A DNA stretch of 64,000 nt from Peribacillus sp. ACCC06369 (GCF_030348945.1 NZ_JAUCEN010000002.1:3038001-3102000); one strand, 5' to 3'; counted from the first letter of the stretch, positions 25,813-35,674 are shown. The notes: generated by a model not told the origin, from the sequence alone. Translations and numbers: made by a program.

Positions 25813-27228
25813 TTATGAATTCCATTCTTCTTTTATTATCGGTAGGACGACCCTGACTTTTGTTCCCCTTTTTTCCTTGCTTTCTATTTCGATTTTGCCA
25901 TTTTGCAATTCCACCAATTTTTTGACGATCGACAGTCCGAGCCCTGACCCTCCATCAAAACGACTTCGTGCTTTGTTCACCCGGTAAAAACGATTCATTA
26001 CATATGGCAGATCCGCTTCAGGAATCCCGTTACCCGTATCAGTAACCAACAGTTCGCAATTTTCTTTATGCTGAATTAGGCTAATATCGATTGATCCTCC
26101 AGAATCCGTGTACTGAATGGCATTGTCAAGAATGTTATGCAGGATCTGTTCCATCCTGCCTTCATCGCCAATAATAATCGGATCTGGATCCAGCTCGATC
26201 TGCAAGTCCAATTGCTTTTCTTTTATTATCGGTTCATATTTAACAAGCACTTCTTCAATGAATTGCGCATAGGCAATCGGAGTTTTATATAACATGAATG
26301 GATCACTATCCATTTTTGATAAGTCCATCAAATCTCCTACAAGGCGCTGCAGCCTAAGAGCTTCCCTTGAAATGAGTTGAAGGTATTTCCGTTCCTCTTC
26401 ATCATTTTTCACAACACCATCCAAAATGGCCTGTGTGTACCCCTTTACGTAACTAAGCGGGGTCCTGAGCTCATGTGCCACATTTTCAAGAAACTCTTTT
26501 TTTCTTTCCTCTTCCAAATGGATTGAATTGGCCATATCATTAAAGGCTATTGCCAATTTGCCTATTTCATCATGACTCCTTACCGGGACCTGTATGTCAT
26601 AATTCCCCTCTGAGACATGATGGGCAGCTGTCTCGATTTCCTTAATCGGACTGACCAGCTTTTTCAACCATTTCGTAGTAAAAAAAATCGCGACAATCAA
26701 GAATAAAAGAATCGCTGCCATCCATTTTGCTGCAAATTCCTTAAGCAAGACAGTAATTGAATCTACTGGAATATATGTATAGATGATACCTTCTAGGCGA
26801 TCTTCATCAATCAGGGGTATGATGGCCGCCACGATATTTTTTTCAAACCTTTTCTCATACCCCTCTTTTTCAACGGCTTTTCCGGCTAAAAGCATTTGCC
26901 TTTCTTCTTCAGAAATAAGTGTGTCATAGTTTATTTCAAAAGGCAGACAGGCACTCAATTCCCTGGGATTGTTGACGACAAAGACCTCGCTGTCATTCTT
27001 ACTGTTGAACCATTCAACTCTTTGCTTATATTCTTCGCTGATTTCACCACCGGAATAATCCGCTCCAAGCAATGACGCTTCATTGACTAAATCTGTTTTA
27101 AGCTTCTCCACATATAGATTTTTATAATAATATTGAGAAAGGGAATAAGCGAAAAGCACGGACAAGATGATGGCAGTGATGATGGTGAGCCATAATTTAA
27201 AAGAGAGGGATCTCCATTTATTAATCAT
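25813..27228 (-). CDS. Sensor histidine kinase
   Basis: 471 residues. Two membrane segments (about 10-30 and 165-185) bracket a roughly 130-residue extracellular sensor. A HAMP linker (AAHHVSEGNYDIQVP) and a dimerisation/phosphoacceptor segment follow, with the H box ENVAHELRTPLSYVKG (His near 251). The catalytic domain has N box LHNILDNAIQYT, G1 DTGNGIP and G2 GGSGLGLS. It overlaps the response regulator by 4 bases, so it is the cognate sensor. The stimulus is unknown; the adjacent lipoproteins may be accessory sensors or targets. Confidence 0.94.
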   Translation of the reverse strand: MINKWRSLSFKLWLTIITAIILSVLFAYSLSQYYYKNLYVEKLKTDLVNEASLLGADYSGGEISEEYKQRVEWFNSKNDSEVFVVNNPRELSACLPFEINYDTLISEEERQMLLAGKAVEKEGYEKRFEKNIVAAIIPLIDEDRLEGIIYTYIPVDSITVLLKEFAAKWMAAILLFLIVAIFFTTKWLKKLVSPIKEIETAAHHVSEGNYDIQVPVRSHDEIGKLAIAFNDMANSIHLEEERKKEFLENVAHELRTPLSYVKGYTQAILDGVVKNDEEERKYLQLISREALRLQRLVGDLMDLSKMDSDPFMLYKTPIAYAQFIEEVLVKYEPIIKEKQLDLQIELDPDPIIIGDEGRMEQILHNILDNAIQYTDSGGSIDISLIQHKENCELLVTDTGNGIPEADLPYVMNRFYRVNKARSRFDGGSGLGLSIVKKLVELQNGKIEIESKEKRGTKVRVVLPIIKEEWNS

Positions 27229-27911
27229 TTCTTTTCCTCTATCTTATAACCGATTCCCCAGACGGTTTGAATGTAATCGGCCGCGCTTAATTTCATTCGT
27301 AACGTTTTGATATGGGTATCCACGGTACGTAAAGATCCTCCATATTCCCCGCTCCATACATTTTCAAGCAGTTGTTCACGACTGAGAGCCTGACTTTTAT
27401 GTCGCATGAGGAATAAAAGCAATTCGAATTCTTTCAAAGTTAAATTGATCGGCTTCCCTTCCACCAAAACGGTTCTGGATTGTAAGTTTAAGCTAATGTT
27501 ACCGAATCGGACATGGTTTTGATTCTCTTCATTCAATGACAGTTTTCCTGTCCTTCGCAATACCGCTTCGACCCTTGCGACCAATTCTCCAGGATTGAAC
27601 GGTTTGACGATATAATCGTCCCCGCCGAGCTTCAGCCCTTTCACCTTATCCCATTCTTCACCTTTCGCACTGACAAATATCACAGGAATCTCCCAATTTT
27701 CACGGATTTTTTCACAAACGGAGAAACCATCCATACCTGGCATCATGATATCCAATAGGATTAAATCTACTTCCTGTGTTTCAACCATACTAATGGCTTC
27801 TTTTCCATTCGCAGCTTGAAGGCATTGATAACCTGAATTCAGCAAATACATTTCAATTAGATTCCGCATATCCTCTTCATCATCCACGACTAATATGGTG
27901 TAAACATGCAT
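27225..27911 (-). CDS. OmpR/PhoB-family response regulator
   Basis: 228 residues. Receiver domain with acidic pocket VVDDEED, phospho-acceptor Asp53 in DLILLDIMMPGMDG, and Lys in DDYIVKPF. It is followed by a winged-helix DNA-binding domain (LTLKEFELLLFLMRH, SREQLLENVWSGEYGGSLRTVDTHIKTLRMKL, split here for description). Transcription factor partner of the overlapping histidine kinase. GAGGGAGTAGTTGAC precedes the ATG. The upstream gene's stop is five bases away. Confidence 0.95.
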   Translation of the reverse strand: MHVYTILVVDDEEDMRNLIEMYLLNSGYQCLQAANGKEAISMVETQEVDLILLDIMMPGMDGFSVCEKIRENWEIPVIFVSAKGEEWDKVKGLKLGGDDYIVKPFNPGELVARVEAVLRRTGKLSLNEENQNHVRFGNISLNLQSRTVLVEGKPINLTLKEFELLLFLMRHKSQALSREQLLENVWSGEYGGSLRTVDTHIKTLRMKLSAADYIQTVWGIGYKIEEKK

Positions 27912-27916
27912 GTCAA

Positions 27917-28879
27917 CTACTCCCTCAACATCAATTGGAATGGACCCTCGCCGACTTTGACCGTTTTTTTAACATCGACCGTGTCAGCATCCATTACATA
28001 CAATTCATCACTATCATATCCCGCTACGACCACATCTTCGTTAAAATTCACCATTTCAAAAGGGTTGACGCCGACCACTTTGCTTTTCACTTCCTCATAT
28101 TGATCATTCAATTTATATAAGGAGCTGGTGCCATGACTAAGGACAAAAATGCCTTCAGCATTTTCCAGGAACTTTATCGGCATGGTGGGAGCCTTCAACT
28201 TTTTCTTCAACTCTCCCGTTTTTGCCGAATAAATATATAGATCTTCTTCCACTTGGTCCCCATCCCCGTGTCCCCCGATCCATATTTCATCCTTTTCCTC
28301 CCTTAATAATGTGCCTGTGCTGGAACTATGTATGGGAAATTCGAAATCGACCTTTTTCGTTTCAAGATTTATCACTGAACATTTGGTATCACCAAAATTA
28401 ATCACATACAAACGATTCGCTTGCTCACCTTGAAGAACGGTCAAGGGGCTTTTACCAACTTTGACTATATCCTGCTCCTCCCCTCTATCATTTAAAAAGG
28501 AAATGGAGTGATTCGATTGATTGACTGCCACGATGCTTTTTCCATCCTGTAACAGCTGCATATTGACGATCCCTTTCCCAATTTCCCAACTGTTTATCAG
28601 TTTTCCTGCCGATAAAGAGAACACTTGGACTTTCTCCATCTCTTTTCCATAAAGCAGGATAGTATCTTTGTCGGCCAGAAGCAGGGCTCCGGTAAATGGT
28701 TCTGAAATATCCCACTTGGCAAAAGTATGATAGTTTTCATCTATGAAAGTCAGGGAGGTATCCTTGATATTGACTGTCGCCAAAAAAGATTCACTTCTGT
28801 TTATTTTAGTAAATGTATTACCGCCATTACACCCAGTAAGCAGTACGATGGCAAGAAAAAGCCCAATGCCCCACTTCAT
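27917..28879 (-). CDS. Beta-propeller lipoprotein (YncE-like)
   Basis: 320 residues. Lipoprotein signal with LLTGC (Cys17). The rest is made of repeating beta-blade units with the SVINLETKKVDFEF, LYIYSAKTGELKKKL and ELYVMDADTVDVKKTVKVG patterns seen in YncE/YVTN-type seven-bladed propellers. No catalytic motif is seen, so it is probably a surface-exposed binding or scaffolding protein. It is first in the four-gene operon with the response regulator, histidine kinase and YtkA-like lipoprotein. Confidence 0.75.
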   Translation of the reverse strand: MKWGIGLFLAIVLLTGCNGGNTFTKINRSESFLATVNIKDTSLTFIDENYHTFAKWDISEPFTGALLLADKDTILLYGKEMEKVQVFSLSAGKLINSWEIGKGIVNMQLLQDGKSIVAVNQSNHSISFLNDRGEEQDIVKVGKSPLTVLQGEQANRLYVINFGDTKCSVINLETKKVDFEFPIHSSSTGTLLREEKDEIWIGGHGDGDQVEEDLYIYSAKTGELKKKLKAPTMPIKFLENAEGIFVLSHGTSSLYKLNDQYEEVKSKVVGVNPFEMVNFNEDVVVAGYDSDELYVMDADTVDVKKTVKVGEGPFQLMLRE

Positions 28880-28997
28880 ATTTTAAGCTCCTTATTCATT
28901 AAATATCTATTTTTTTAAAATTTTAACAATGATTTGTGAAAAAAGTATGAAGCGGAAAAGAATATATGCTTAACAAGCATCCGTGTCACAAGCGGAA

Positions 28998-29264
28998 TCA
29001 TAATCTTTCCAATTCATTCACATAGGCCATGGCAATCGCGTTTTTCTTTTCTTCTGAAAGCGAAGATTCCATCACGCGTTTAATACAGAGGTAAAACTTC
29101 TCTAGTACCGGTTTCCGGGCACGTGGATGTGCATTTTCATCCAAAAGCTCACGGCGGATGAGTTCCGATAACACTTCCCTTCCACCTCCATCCGTCACCT
29201 TACGATTATTCCATATACTTAAATAAGCCTCCAGTAGTGCTTCTTGCCTGACATTTTCTTTCAT
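28998..29264 (-). CDS. Small uncharacterised protein, 88 residues
   Basis: No family recognised. The ATG at 29264 is chosen because GGAAGGGATT precedes it; the frame runs 58 codons further upstream but that part is not protein-like. The protein is helical, hydrophilic and Arg/Glu-rich (EALLEAYLSIWNNRKV, RRELLDENAHPRARKPVLEKFYLCIKRVM split here for description). It is divergent from the zinc-ribbon gene at 29373 with about 110 bases between. Confidence 0.6.
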   Translation of the reverse strand: MKENVRQEALLEAYLSIWNNRKVTDGGGREVLSELIRRELLDENAHPRARKPVLEKFYLCIKRVMESSLSEEKKNAIAMAYVNELERL

Positions 29265-29372
29265 ATAATCCCTTCCATCCATTACTAATTTATACATATT
29301 AATGATCAAGTTTGTAAAGACTACTTGAATAATACGATATCGCTTAAAAAATTCAAAAAAGGAGTGAGTACA

Positions 29373-29615
29373 TTGTCTCAAGTATACCGCTGTCCGAATT
29401 GCCGGACAAATAAATCTCGCTTCAATCTCATTCAGCAAGTATCAACCCCAGTTAAAAAGGATCCGCAATCCGGTGAGATTGTTGAACAATATTCGAACGA
29501 TTCCCTTCAACCATTCCATCTAGCATATAATGGTCCTGAAGTTCGGGTCCAATGTGCTGCTTGCGGATTAATTGAAGACGAAAAGACATTTGCCGCCTTT
29601 GGATTGCAACAATAA
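29373..29615 (+). CDS. Small zinc-ribbon protein
   Basis: 80 residues, TTG start preceded by AAAGGAGTGAGTACA. Two CxxC pairs, YRCPNC near the start and CAACGL near the end, frame a middle region that includes PVKKDPQSGEIVEQY. The spacing suggests a structural zinc site. No enzyme motif. I do not recognise a named gene. It ends in a strong terminator shared with the convergent YdaT-like gene. Confidence 0.7.
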   Translation: MSQVYRCPNCRTNKSRFNLIQQVSTPVKKDPQSGEIVEQYSNDSLQPFHLAYNGPEVRVQCAACGLIEDEKTFAAFGLQQ

Positions 29616-29616
29616 A

Positions 29617-29653
29617 AATGGTCAGACCCGGTAAATGGGTCTGACCATTTTTT
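29617..29653 (+). terminator. Bidirectional terminator
   Basis: AATGGTCAGACCC/GGGTCTGACCATT perfect hairpin with T6 on the plus strand and A/T tracts on both sides. Confidence 0.9.
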
Positions 29654-29820
29654 CAATCTTTTCCCACCGACATTTTAGCCCGGTCTATGGCAATTGGAAT
29701 GGATTTTCCATCCTCATATCCTTCATCCAATAATGCATTTGCGATTTCAATGGCCTTTTCCCTGACATCTTTATCTAGATTCTTCATCGAATTCGGATAA
29801 TCGTTATTGTTCCATGGCAC
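29653..29820 (-). CDS. Small protein matching the N-terminal domain of YdaT
   Basis: 55 residues, GTG start preceded by AAGGGGGCGG. The sequence (PWNNNDYPNSMKNLDKDVRE, then KAIEIANALLDEGYEDG and IPIAIDRAKM) closely follows the first 50 residues of B. subtilis YdaT, a stress-linked protein with a second domain that is missing here. It stops cleanly before the terminator, so it may be a stand-alone domain rather than a fragment. Confidence 0.75.
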   Translation of the reverse strand: MPWNNNDYPNSMKNLDKDVREKAIEIANALLDEGYEDGKSIPIAIDRAKMSVGKD

Positions 29821-29885
29821 TAATACCGCCCCCTTGATCAGAAAGTTTCCTATTATGTTTCCCTTCTTTAGTGGGCGATAAACGT

Positions 29886-30812
29886 TTATTGAGCCGCTTT
29901 CGCTTCCAAAGCCTTCAACTGACCGATCATCATTTCCCTATCCAGCTTTTCCCCGATAATGACGATATTCAATGGCATTTTCATCATTTCATTCATGTAC
30001 ATCGGCATTCCATAAGAGTATTGGAATAAATGTGGGTATTGTGAATGTGTAAAGGAAATGTATCCTTTCATTCGATAGACCGTTTCAGGAAGGGCCCTAA
30101 GCCAATCTTCAAAGTCAGTTTGTGCAACGGCCCCTTCAAATGTATGGACGACTGCAGTTAAATGCAAATGATCGCGTACATCAAGCTTTTGATGGCCATT
30201 ACGCCCTTTTCTTTGCATCCTTTGCAACGATATCAAGGAAATGGCTGCATACTCCGTCAATAAACATACAGAATCCGTGTTCAGCGCCTGTATTGAATAA
30301 ATCAGCTGTGCGGCCTCCATCTCACTAACTAGATCAGCTTTATTCAATAATATGAAATCCGCATGGTGGATTTGCTCAGCAAGCAACTGTCGAAGCTGCG
30401 GAGACAGTTCCTCCCGGTCGCGCCACCTTAATAAATCGACGACCGTTATAATCCCTTTATACTCCAGCCTTTTGGCGAAAAGCGGTGACATGATGCCATC
30501 CAATACTTCAACTGGATGCGCTGCTCCTGTCGTTTCAATATAAACGGCATCCAGGTCGTTTTCAGTTAGCAATTCATGAAGCTGAACCTCTAGCTTATCC
30601 TGAATTGTGCAACAGATGCACCCGTCAAACAACTCTTTCAGTGGCACTTCATCACCGATCAGGCCACTGTCCACCGATACACTTCCGAGTTCATTTAGAA
30701 GCACGGCCACTTTTCTACCCGCTTCACTTTCCTGTTTTAAGATATTTCGAAGAAGAGTCGTTTTCCCGCTGCCGAGAAAGCCGCCCAATATGTACACTTC
30801 GGTTGTTTTCAT
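29886..30812 (-). CDS. CobW/G3E family GTP-binding metallochaperone
   Basis: 308 residues. P-loop GFLGSGKTT at residues 11-19, the metal-binding GCICC (CxCC) motif at residues 65-68, ETTGAAHP, and the NKADL guanine-specificity motif. The CobW C-terminal domain follows. COG0523 proteins insert or traffic metals such as zinc, cobalt or iron for client enzymes. No Zur-like operator or cobalamin riboswitch is visible upstream, so the metal is unresolved. GGAGCAGATACGA precedes the ATG. It is transcribed alone, after the mtnD terminator. Confidence 0.9.
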   Translation of the reverse strand: MKTTEVYILGGFLGSGKTTLLRNILKQESEAGRKVAVLLNELGSVSVDSGLIGDEVPLKELFDGCICCTIQDKLEVQLHELLTENDLDAVYIETTGAAHPVEVLDGIMSPLFAKRLEYKGIITVVDLLRWRDREELSPQLRQLLAEQIHHADFILLNKADLVSEMEAAQLIYSIQALNTDSVCLLTEYAAISLISLQRMQRKGRNGHQKLDVRDHLHLTAVVHTFEGAVAQTDFEDWLRALPETVYRMKGYISFTHSQYPHLFQYSYGMPMYMNEMMKMPLNIVIIGEKLDREMMIGQLKALEAKAAQ

Positions 30813-30898
30813 TCGTATCTGCTCCTATGATCCGGTTAAATTCGATTCCGTTAAATTTTATCATACTTGTCTTCCTAAAGCACTTGCCTGAACCACAT

Positions 30899-30926
30899 AA
30901 AAAAACCAGCCTATAAGCTGGTTTTT
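30899..30926 (-). terminator. Terminator of the mtnWXBD operon
   Basis: AAAACCAGC/GCTGGTTTT hairpin followed by T on the minus strand. Confidence 0.85.
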
Positions 30927-30935
30927 CAACAATGA

Positions 30936-31472
30936 TTATGCTTGAACTTCGTCCTTTTCGTAAATCGGCACCCATCCTGCCGCTGTAACGAAAATACGGA
31001 CAGCGACCGTTTTTCTATCTTCTGCCAGCGTGAAATAATGCCGTGTGGATTCTGGTACACTAATTAGATCTCCTGGATTAAGCCGTACATCAAACCACTG
31101 TTTATCGCCGCCTTCAATGGCAAAAATACTCGTTCCGCCTGCTATGAAACGCACTTCATCATCCTCATGGTGGTGTTCCTGCTTAAAGTTTTCAAGCATT
31201 TGATCCAAGTTTGGATTTGCATCGGATAATGTAATGATATCGTGCGCTTTATAGCCTCTTCTCTCGGAAATTTCCGCTATCTCCGATTTGAATGTTAAAA
31301 GGATTTCCTCCTTGTCAGCATCTGTCAGATCGTATTTTTCCACAAGATGGGCCGGTAATTTCGAAATGTCCCATTGCTCATAGATAACCCCTTGTGTTTC
31401 TAAAAAACCTTTTACCTTTTCCCCATTTTCAATAACTTCGTTTGTTTCATGGAATCTGATCGTCGCCATCAT
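30936..31472 (-). CDS. mtnD: Acireductone dioxygenase
   Basis: 178 residues, cupin fold. Oxidises the acireductone made by MtnX to the ketoacid precursor of methionine. The metal-binding set EHHHEDDEVRF and the second histidine in PESTRHYF are present. Two adjacent ATG codons both fit an AGGAGG site; the first is used here. Last gene of the mtnW-mtnX-mtnB-mtnD operon, with a terminator after it. Iron or nickel in the site decides the product, which cannot be read from sequence. Confidence 0.96.
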   Translation of the reverse strand: MMATIRFHETNEVIENGEKVKGFLETQGVIYEQWDISKLPAHLVEKYDLTDADKEEILLTFKSEIAEISERRGYKAHDIITLSDANPNLDQMLENFKQEHHHEDDEVRFIAGGTSIFAIEGGDKQWFDVRLNPGDLISVPESTRHYFTLAEDRKTVAVRIFVTAAGWVPIYEKDEVQA

Positions 31473-31483
31473 TCATTCCTCCT

Positions 31484-32125
31484 CTATGGATTTTTATATT
31501 TTATGGAACCTGCAAATGCCTTTTGTTGATTAAGCAATAGTTGATATTGAAATAAAAATTCGCAAGCTTCAAGTATTCTTTTAGCCCCGAATCCGTTTTT
31601 ACCCCAAACCGTAATACCATGATTGCGGATCAGCACAGCGCCAGAGTCTTCTTCGACATGTGGTTCGAACTTATCGGATAACAGCGGAATGTCAGCGTGA
31701 TTATAGACGATAGGAATCCTTAGCTCTGAATCTTCATCCCACCGTCCGGTCGCTTTAATGATTTCATGATTACGAAAAGTAACATGACCTTCATCTCCGT
31801 ACAATTCGGATATCACATTATTTTCAACTGTATGGACATGGAGTACACAGTTCGCATTGGTTTTCCCGTAAATAACGGTATGAAGCAATGTTTCGGCCGA
31901 TGGTCTTAACTCCGTTTCTTCAACTGGTTTTCCTTTTAAATCAACCAGTAAAAAGTCCGAATCCGATTGCTTCCTTTTATCCTTACCGCTTGCCGTAATA
32001 TAAAAGAAAGGACTTTCGGGCTTACGGATGGACAAATTCCCGCTAGTTCCCATAAACCAATCCCTTTCGGCCAATTCAGCCTTAATATCTGCCAACTCCC
32101 GCCATTCTTTAGAATGAGTGTTCAC
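31484..32125 (-). CDS. mtnB: Methylthioribulose-1-phosphate dehydratase
   Basis: 213 residues, class II aldolase fold. Removes water from methylthioribulose-1-phosphate in methionine salvage. Zinc-ligand histidines in LHVHTVENN and [10 protein letters not shown], plus GTSGNLSIR near the N-terminus. GTG start overlaps the mtnX stop codon in a GTGA arrangement, so translation is coupled. Same operon as mtnW, X and D. Confidence 0.95.
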   Translation of the reverse strand: MNTHSKEWRELADIKAELAERDWFMGTSGNLSIRKPESPFFYITASGKDKRKQSDSDFLLVDLKGKPVEETELRPSAETLLHTVIYGKTNANCVLHVHTVENNVISELYGDEGHVTFRNHEIIKATGRWDEDSELRIPIVYNHADIPLLSDKFEPHVEEDSGAVLIRNHGITVWGKNGFGAKRILEACEFLFQYQLLLNQQKAFAGSIKYKNP

Positions 32126-32781
32126 GCTTTAACCACCTCCTGCTGTTTTAAAATGTCAATTACATCAAAAAATGTTTCAAATCCTTGATGTGGAATTCCT
32201 TCCCTATCGCATTTTTCAAGCAATATGTCACGGGCTATGACAAAATCAGCCTGTTTTGCCGCTTCAAAATCAGTTACTGAATCTCCAATAACGAGTTTAA
32301 AATCATCCGCACCCGCAATCCCCCTCATAATGGATGGCTTACAGCAACCACAATCATTTTTACATTGGTCATCACAGGCATGGGGCCACTCAATATAAAT
32401 TTTTTCCTTATTGAAAAATGCATGGTTGCAATAAACGGACTCTGATGGCAAGATATCATTTAAAAGGGGTGCAATGAAAAAATCCATGCCTCCGCTTACA
32501 ATATATAAAGGGATGTTGGCTTGTTTCGTATACTCAACGAATTCATAAAACCCTGGACGAATGCCGGCCGACTCACATACATATTGAATGATGTCATCCT
32601 TCAAGCCACTATCAAGTAGCGAAAACATATCCCCAACGCCAGAAGATATACTGATTTTTTGCTGAAGGACACCGTCTTTCAACTCTTCCCATTCCGGAGG
32701 CGCAAATTTTTTCATGATGGAAATGATATTATCTGTGTTGGTGATCGTTCCGTCGAAATCACAAAAGATGATCGGTTTCAT
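32122..32781 (-). CDS. mtnX: 2-hydroxy-3-keto-5-methylthiopentenyl-1-phosphate phosphatase
   Basis: 219 residues, HAD superfamily. Dephosphorylates the enol intermediate to acireductone. The HAD motif [12 protein letters not shown] is at residues 7-17, with a later VSGGMDFFI and [13 protein letters not shown] Cys-rich insertion ([16 protein letters not shown]) could bind metal and is seen in Bacillus MtnX proteins. It starts six bases after the mtnW stop; the GGAGG site lies inside the end of mtnW. Confidence 0.95.
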   Translation of the reverse strand: MKPIIFCDFDGTITNTDNIISIMKKFAPPEWEELKDGVLQQKISISSGVGDMFSLLDSGLKDDIIQYVCESAGIRPGFYEFVEYTKQANIPLYIVSGGMDFFIAPLLNDILPSESVYCNHAFFNKEKIYIEWPHACDDQCKNDCGCCKPSIMRGIAGADDFKLVIGDSVTDFEAAKQADFVIARDILLEKCDREGIPHQGFETFFDVIDILKQQEVVKA

Positions 32782-32787
32782 TTTTTC

Positions 32788-34020
32788 TTACAAGCCTCCC
32801 CATAAAACAAGAGCTTTTTTTAGCGTTTCTTCCTCAGCCGCCGCTTCAGATAGGTCCTTTCCTGCTAGAACGGCTTCCACAGCAGAACGGAAAGCCTTGG
32901 CCCCACCCTCTGCCCCGTCAGGGTGTCCGTGAATTCCACCTCCGGCATTAATCACACTATCCAGCCCAAAATCCTTGATTAGGTCCGGAACCATGCCCGG
33001 ATGAATGCCTGCAGAAGGAACAGGGAAGGCTTTTTTCCACGAAGGTTCATCTTTTGTAAGAGCTTCAGCAATCGCCAATGTCTCCTTTTTTTCAAGGGCG
33101 ACATTTCCATAAGGGGATGGGAATAAGGATAAATCCGCACCTGATAACCTTACTAATTTACCAAGTAATAATGGATAGCCGATCCCATAAAATGATGAAG
33201 ATGCCAATGCCCCGCTAAAAGCGGGGTGCGCCATGATCGGTAGCCTGATTCGATCATGCTCACTCAAGGCCTGCAATACATCCAAACCATATGTATGAAC
33301 GTTGAACAATAAAGCATCCGCCCCTGCTTCAGCAGCTTGCTCTGCCTTATCCAATAATTCAAATGTTTTCCCTGATAGATTGACAGCGTATAAAGTTCGG
33401 TGACCAGTGGTCTCATAGACTTCATTCAATATTCGTTTTCCAGTTTTTATTCTATCGAAAAATGGAGTCTGTTCCTGGTCGAAGAGAATCTCATCATCTT
33501 TAACTAGGTCGACACCTCCTAATGCTTGTCGCTTCAGTTGCTCATTATGGAAGGCTAGGTCCCTTCCTAATACACCTTTAAAGATGCTCATCACCAGGGG
33601 CCGGTTATATACGTCAATCTTTTCCCTTATGCCTGCAATGCCAAATTGCGGCCCTGGGAAAGCTTTTTGAATCTCACCGACAAAATCCAAGTCGATAAGT
33701 TTTATTTCTCCGTCCAATGAAAGTTTGCCGAAGACCGTCGTGAGGATAGCAGGTAAATCATTGGAGAAATTCCCTGCCGGATAGGCAATCTTAATTAGTG
33801 AACGGTACACTTTACGATTAAAATATCTGTTTGCCCTCTCTTCTTCAGATAGTGGTGTCACCGATACGACACGACCCTTATGTTTTTCCAGTTGCTTCTG
33901 GACCAAATGGGGCAGGTCCGTCCATGTTCCCACAGTCAATCCTAAGGCAATGCTTTCTGCTTTTTTCTCATGATTTCCATTAAAGTCATGAATTAAATAA
34001 GTAGCGACTATCTCGCTCAT
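32788..34020 (-). CDS. mtnW: 2,3-diketo-5-methylthiopentyl-1-phosphate enolase (RuBisCO-like)
   Basis: 410 residues, type IV RuBisCO-like protein. Enolises the diketo intermediate of methionine salvage. The RuBisCO-like fold is recognisable from [13 protein letters not shown], the [14 protein letters not shown] segment with the metal/carbamate lysine region, and [20 protein letters not shown] near the end. First gene of the operon, behind an S-box. GATATAGGAGTGATC precedes the ATG. Confidence 0.95.
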   Translation of the reverse strand: MSEIVATYLIHDFNGNHEKKAESIALGLTVGTWTDLPHLVQKQLEKHKGRVVSVTPLSEEERANRYFNRKVYRSLIKIAYPAGNFSNDLPAILTTVFGKLSLDGEIKLIDLDFVGEIQKAFPGPQFGIAGIREKIDVYNRPLVMSIFKGVLGRDLAFHNEQLKRQALGGVDLVKDDEILFDQEQTPFFDRIKTGKRILNEVYETTGHRTLYAVNLSGKTFELLDKAEQAAEAGADALLFNVHTYGLDVLQALSEHDRIRLPIMAHPAFSGALASSSFYGIGYPLLLGKLVRLSGADLSLFPSPYGNVALEKKETLAIAEALTKDEPSWKKAFPVPSAGIHPGMVPDLIKDFGLDSVINAGGGIHGHPDGAEGGAKAFRSAVEAVLAGKDLSEAAAEEETLKKALVLWGGL

Positions 34021-34089
34021 TTGATCACTCCTATATCACGTTAGTTAAACTCTCGAAGTCATTAACCTGAAATGGTCTCAAAATGGCAA

Positions 34090-34280
34090 AAGCCCCTTCA
34101 TAAAGAAGAGGCTTTAAAAAGCCATCTTCTTATCTCCCAGCCATTGGCTGCAAGAATTAGCACCGTGCCTTGTGGATTTCAAGAAAATCCGGCGAAGAAT
34201 TCCGCCCCATTTTACAATGGAATTACGGTCGGTTGCTGGGCTTCATAGGGCTAGTCCCTCCACCTGCTCAAAATAAGAAA
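34090..34280 (-). promoter_or_regulatory. SAM-I (S-box) riboswitch upstream of mtnWXBD
   Basis: On the minus strand: TCTTATTTTGAGCAGGTGGAGGGACTAGCCC, then GAAGCCCAGCAACCGACC, an expanded P3/P4 region, GCACGGTGCTAATTC and the closing strand, then a terminator stem AGCCTCTTC/GAAGGGGCT with T4 (34090-34113). Promoter TTGACA (34356-34361) and CAGAAT (34333-34338) with 17-base spacing lie upstream. The aptamer is closely similar to the mtnK one and differs from the yitJ one by its longer P3/P4. Confidence 0.95.
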
Positions 34281-34403
34281 ACGCTGATATATAGTTACAT
34301 TCAAGTATCGAAAGATTAAGAATTTATTTTGTATTCTGACACGTAATCCATACTTTGTCAATAAGTTTTTGTCTATTTAACCGTGGATAAATTGAATCCT
34401 CCG

Positions 34404-35576
34404 TTAAAATAATTTTAATGTACGTATCCGTTCCACAGCCTCTTCAAGCCGTTCTTCCGAAGTCAGAAGCCCTACCCTGACGTAACCTTCGCCAAATTCA
34501 CCGAATCCATTCCCTGCGGCAACAGCTACGTGGGCATGCGTTAATAGATAGTCTGCAAAACTCTCGGACGTAAAACCTTTTGGTACCTTGAGCCAGGCAA
34601 AGAATGATGCTTTAGGAGCTTTGACATCCCAGCCGATTGCCCTCAATCCCTCAATGAAAACATTCCTGCGTCCCTCATACATCTTCACTAACTCCTCTAC
34701 ACAGCTCTGCGAGTCCAGTAACGCGCTTGCCGCTGCTTCCTGTATCGCTGGAAAGAGACTAACATAAAGATGGTCTTGCAATAGTTCAAGAGCTTCTATG
34801 ACACTTTTATTCCCCACTGCAAAACCGACTCTCCACCCTGCCATATTGAATGTTTTCGATAGAGTGTAAATTTCTATCCCTACATCCTTCGCTCCTTCTG
34901 CCTGGAGAAAGCTTATCGGTTTTTTTCCGTCGAATCCTATCGCCCCATATGCGAAATCGTGGACCACGCAAATCGAATGCTCTTTTGCAAAGGAGACGGT
35001 TTCATCAAAGAAACTTTCAGTTGCAGAAGCACCTGTGGGATTATTCGGATAGTTCAAAAACATCATTTTGGCTTTAACTAGCACTTCTTTATGTATGTCA
35101 TTGTATTTCGGAAGAAAATCATTTTCTTCTGTCAAGGGCATCAGTTCGGTCTTTGCCTGTGCTAAAACGACACCGGAAAGATAATCCGGATAGCCGGGGT
35201 CTGGAACAAGGATCGTATCACCTGGATTCAATAAACACTGCGGCAGTTCGACAAGACCTGCCTTTCCCCCGAAGAGAATCGCCACTTCACTATTCGGATC
35301 CAGCTTGACACCATATTCACGTTCATAAAAGACGGCAGCAGCATCTTTTAAATATTGATGTCCCCGAAACGGCGAATATTTATGATTAATCGTTTTTTCA
35401 GCGGCAACCTGCAAACTTTTCACGATATGTTCAGGCGTCGGTTGATCAGGGTTTCCCTGGCCTAAATTAATGACATCATGACCTTGCGCCGTAATCGCAT
35501 TGACTTTTGCGACTAGAGAGGCAAAAAATTGCTTGGGCAGTTTTTGAAGTTGTCTGGATTTTTCGAATTGCAACAT
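34404..35576 (-). CDS. mtnE: PLP-dependent aminotransferase, methionine salvage
   Basis: 390 residues, fold type I aminotransferase. Transaminates the 2-keto-4-methylthiobutyrate made by MtnD to methionine. Motifs include NLGQGNPDQPTP, FLNYPNNPTGA, DFAYGAIGFDG and the PLP-lysine segment TLSKTFNMAGWR. AGAAGGTGTATAA precedes the ATG. It is divergent from mtnU, and its own promoter region shows no S-box, unlike the other mtn operons here. Position in the mtn cluster gives the assignment. Confidence 0.92.
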   Translation of the reverse strand: MLQFEKSRQLQKLPKQFFASLVAKVNAITAQGHDVINLGQGNPDQPTPEHIVKSLQVAAEKTINHKYSPFRGHQYLKDAAAVFYEREYGVKLDPNSEVAILFGGKAGLVELPQCLLNPGDTILVPDPGYPDYLSGVVLAQAKTELMPLTEENDFLPKYNDIHKEVLVKAKMMFLNYPNNPTGASATESFFDETVSFAKEHSICVVHDFAYGAIGFDGKKPISFLQAEGAKDVGIEIYTLSKTFNMAGWRVGFAVGNKSVIEALELLQDHLYVSLFPAIQEAAASALLDSQSCVEELVKMYEGRRNVFIEGLRAIGWDVKAPKASFFAWLKVPKGFTSESFADYLLTHAHVAVAAGNGFGEFGEGYVRVGLLTSEERLEEAVERIRTLKLF

Positions 35577-35674
35577 TTATACACCTTCTCTGAAATTTCT
35601 TGAAATTCTAGTCACAAATGATATATGTTTATCATAGTCTTGTAAAGCATTTTTTACATGTGGGGTTTTTAACG

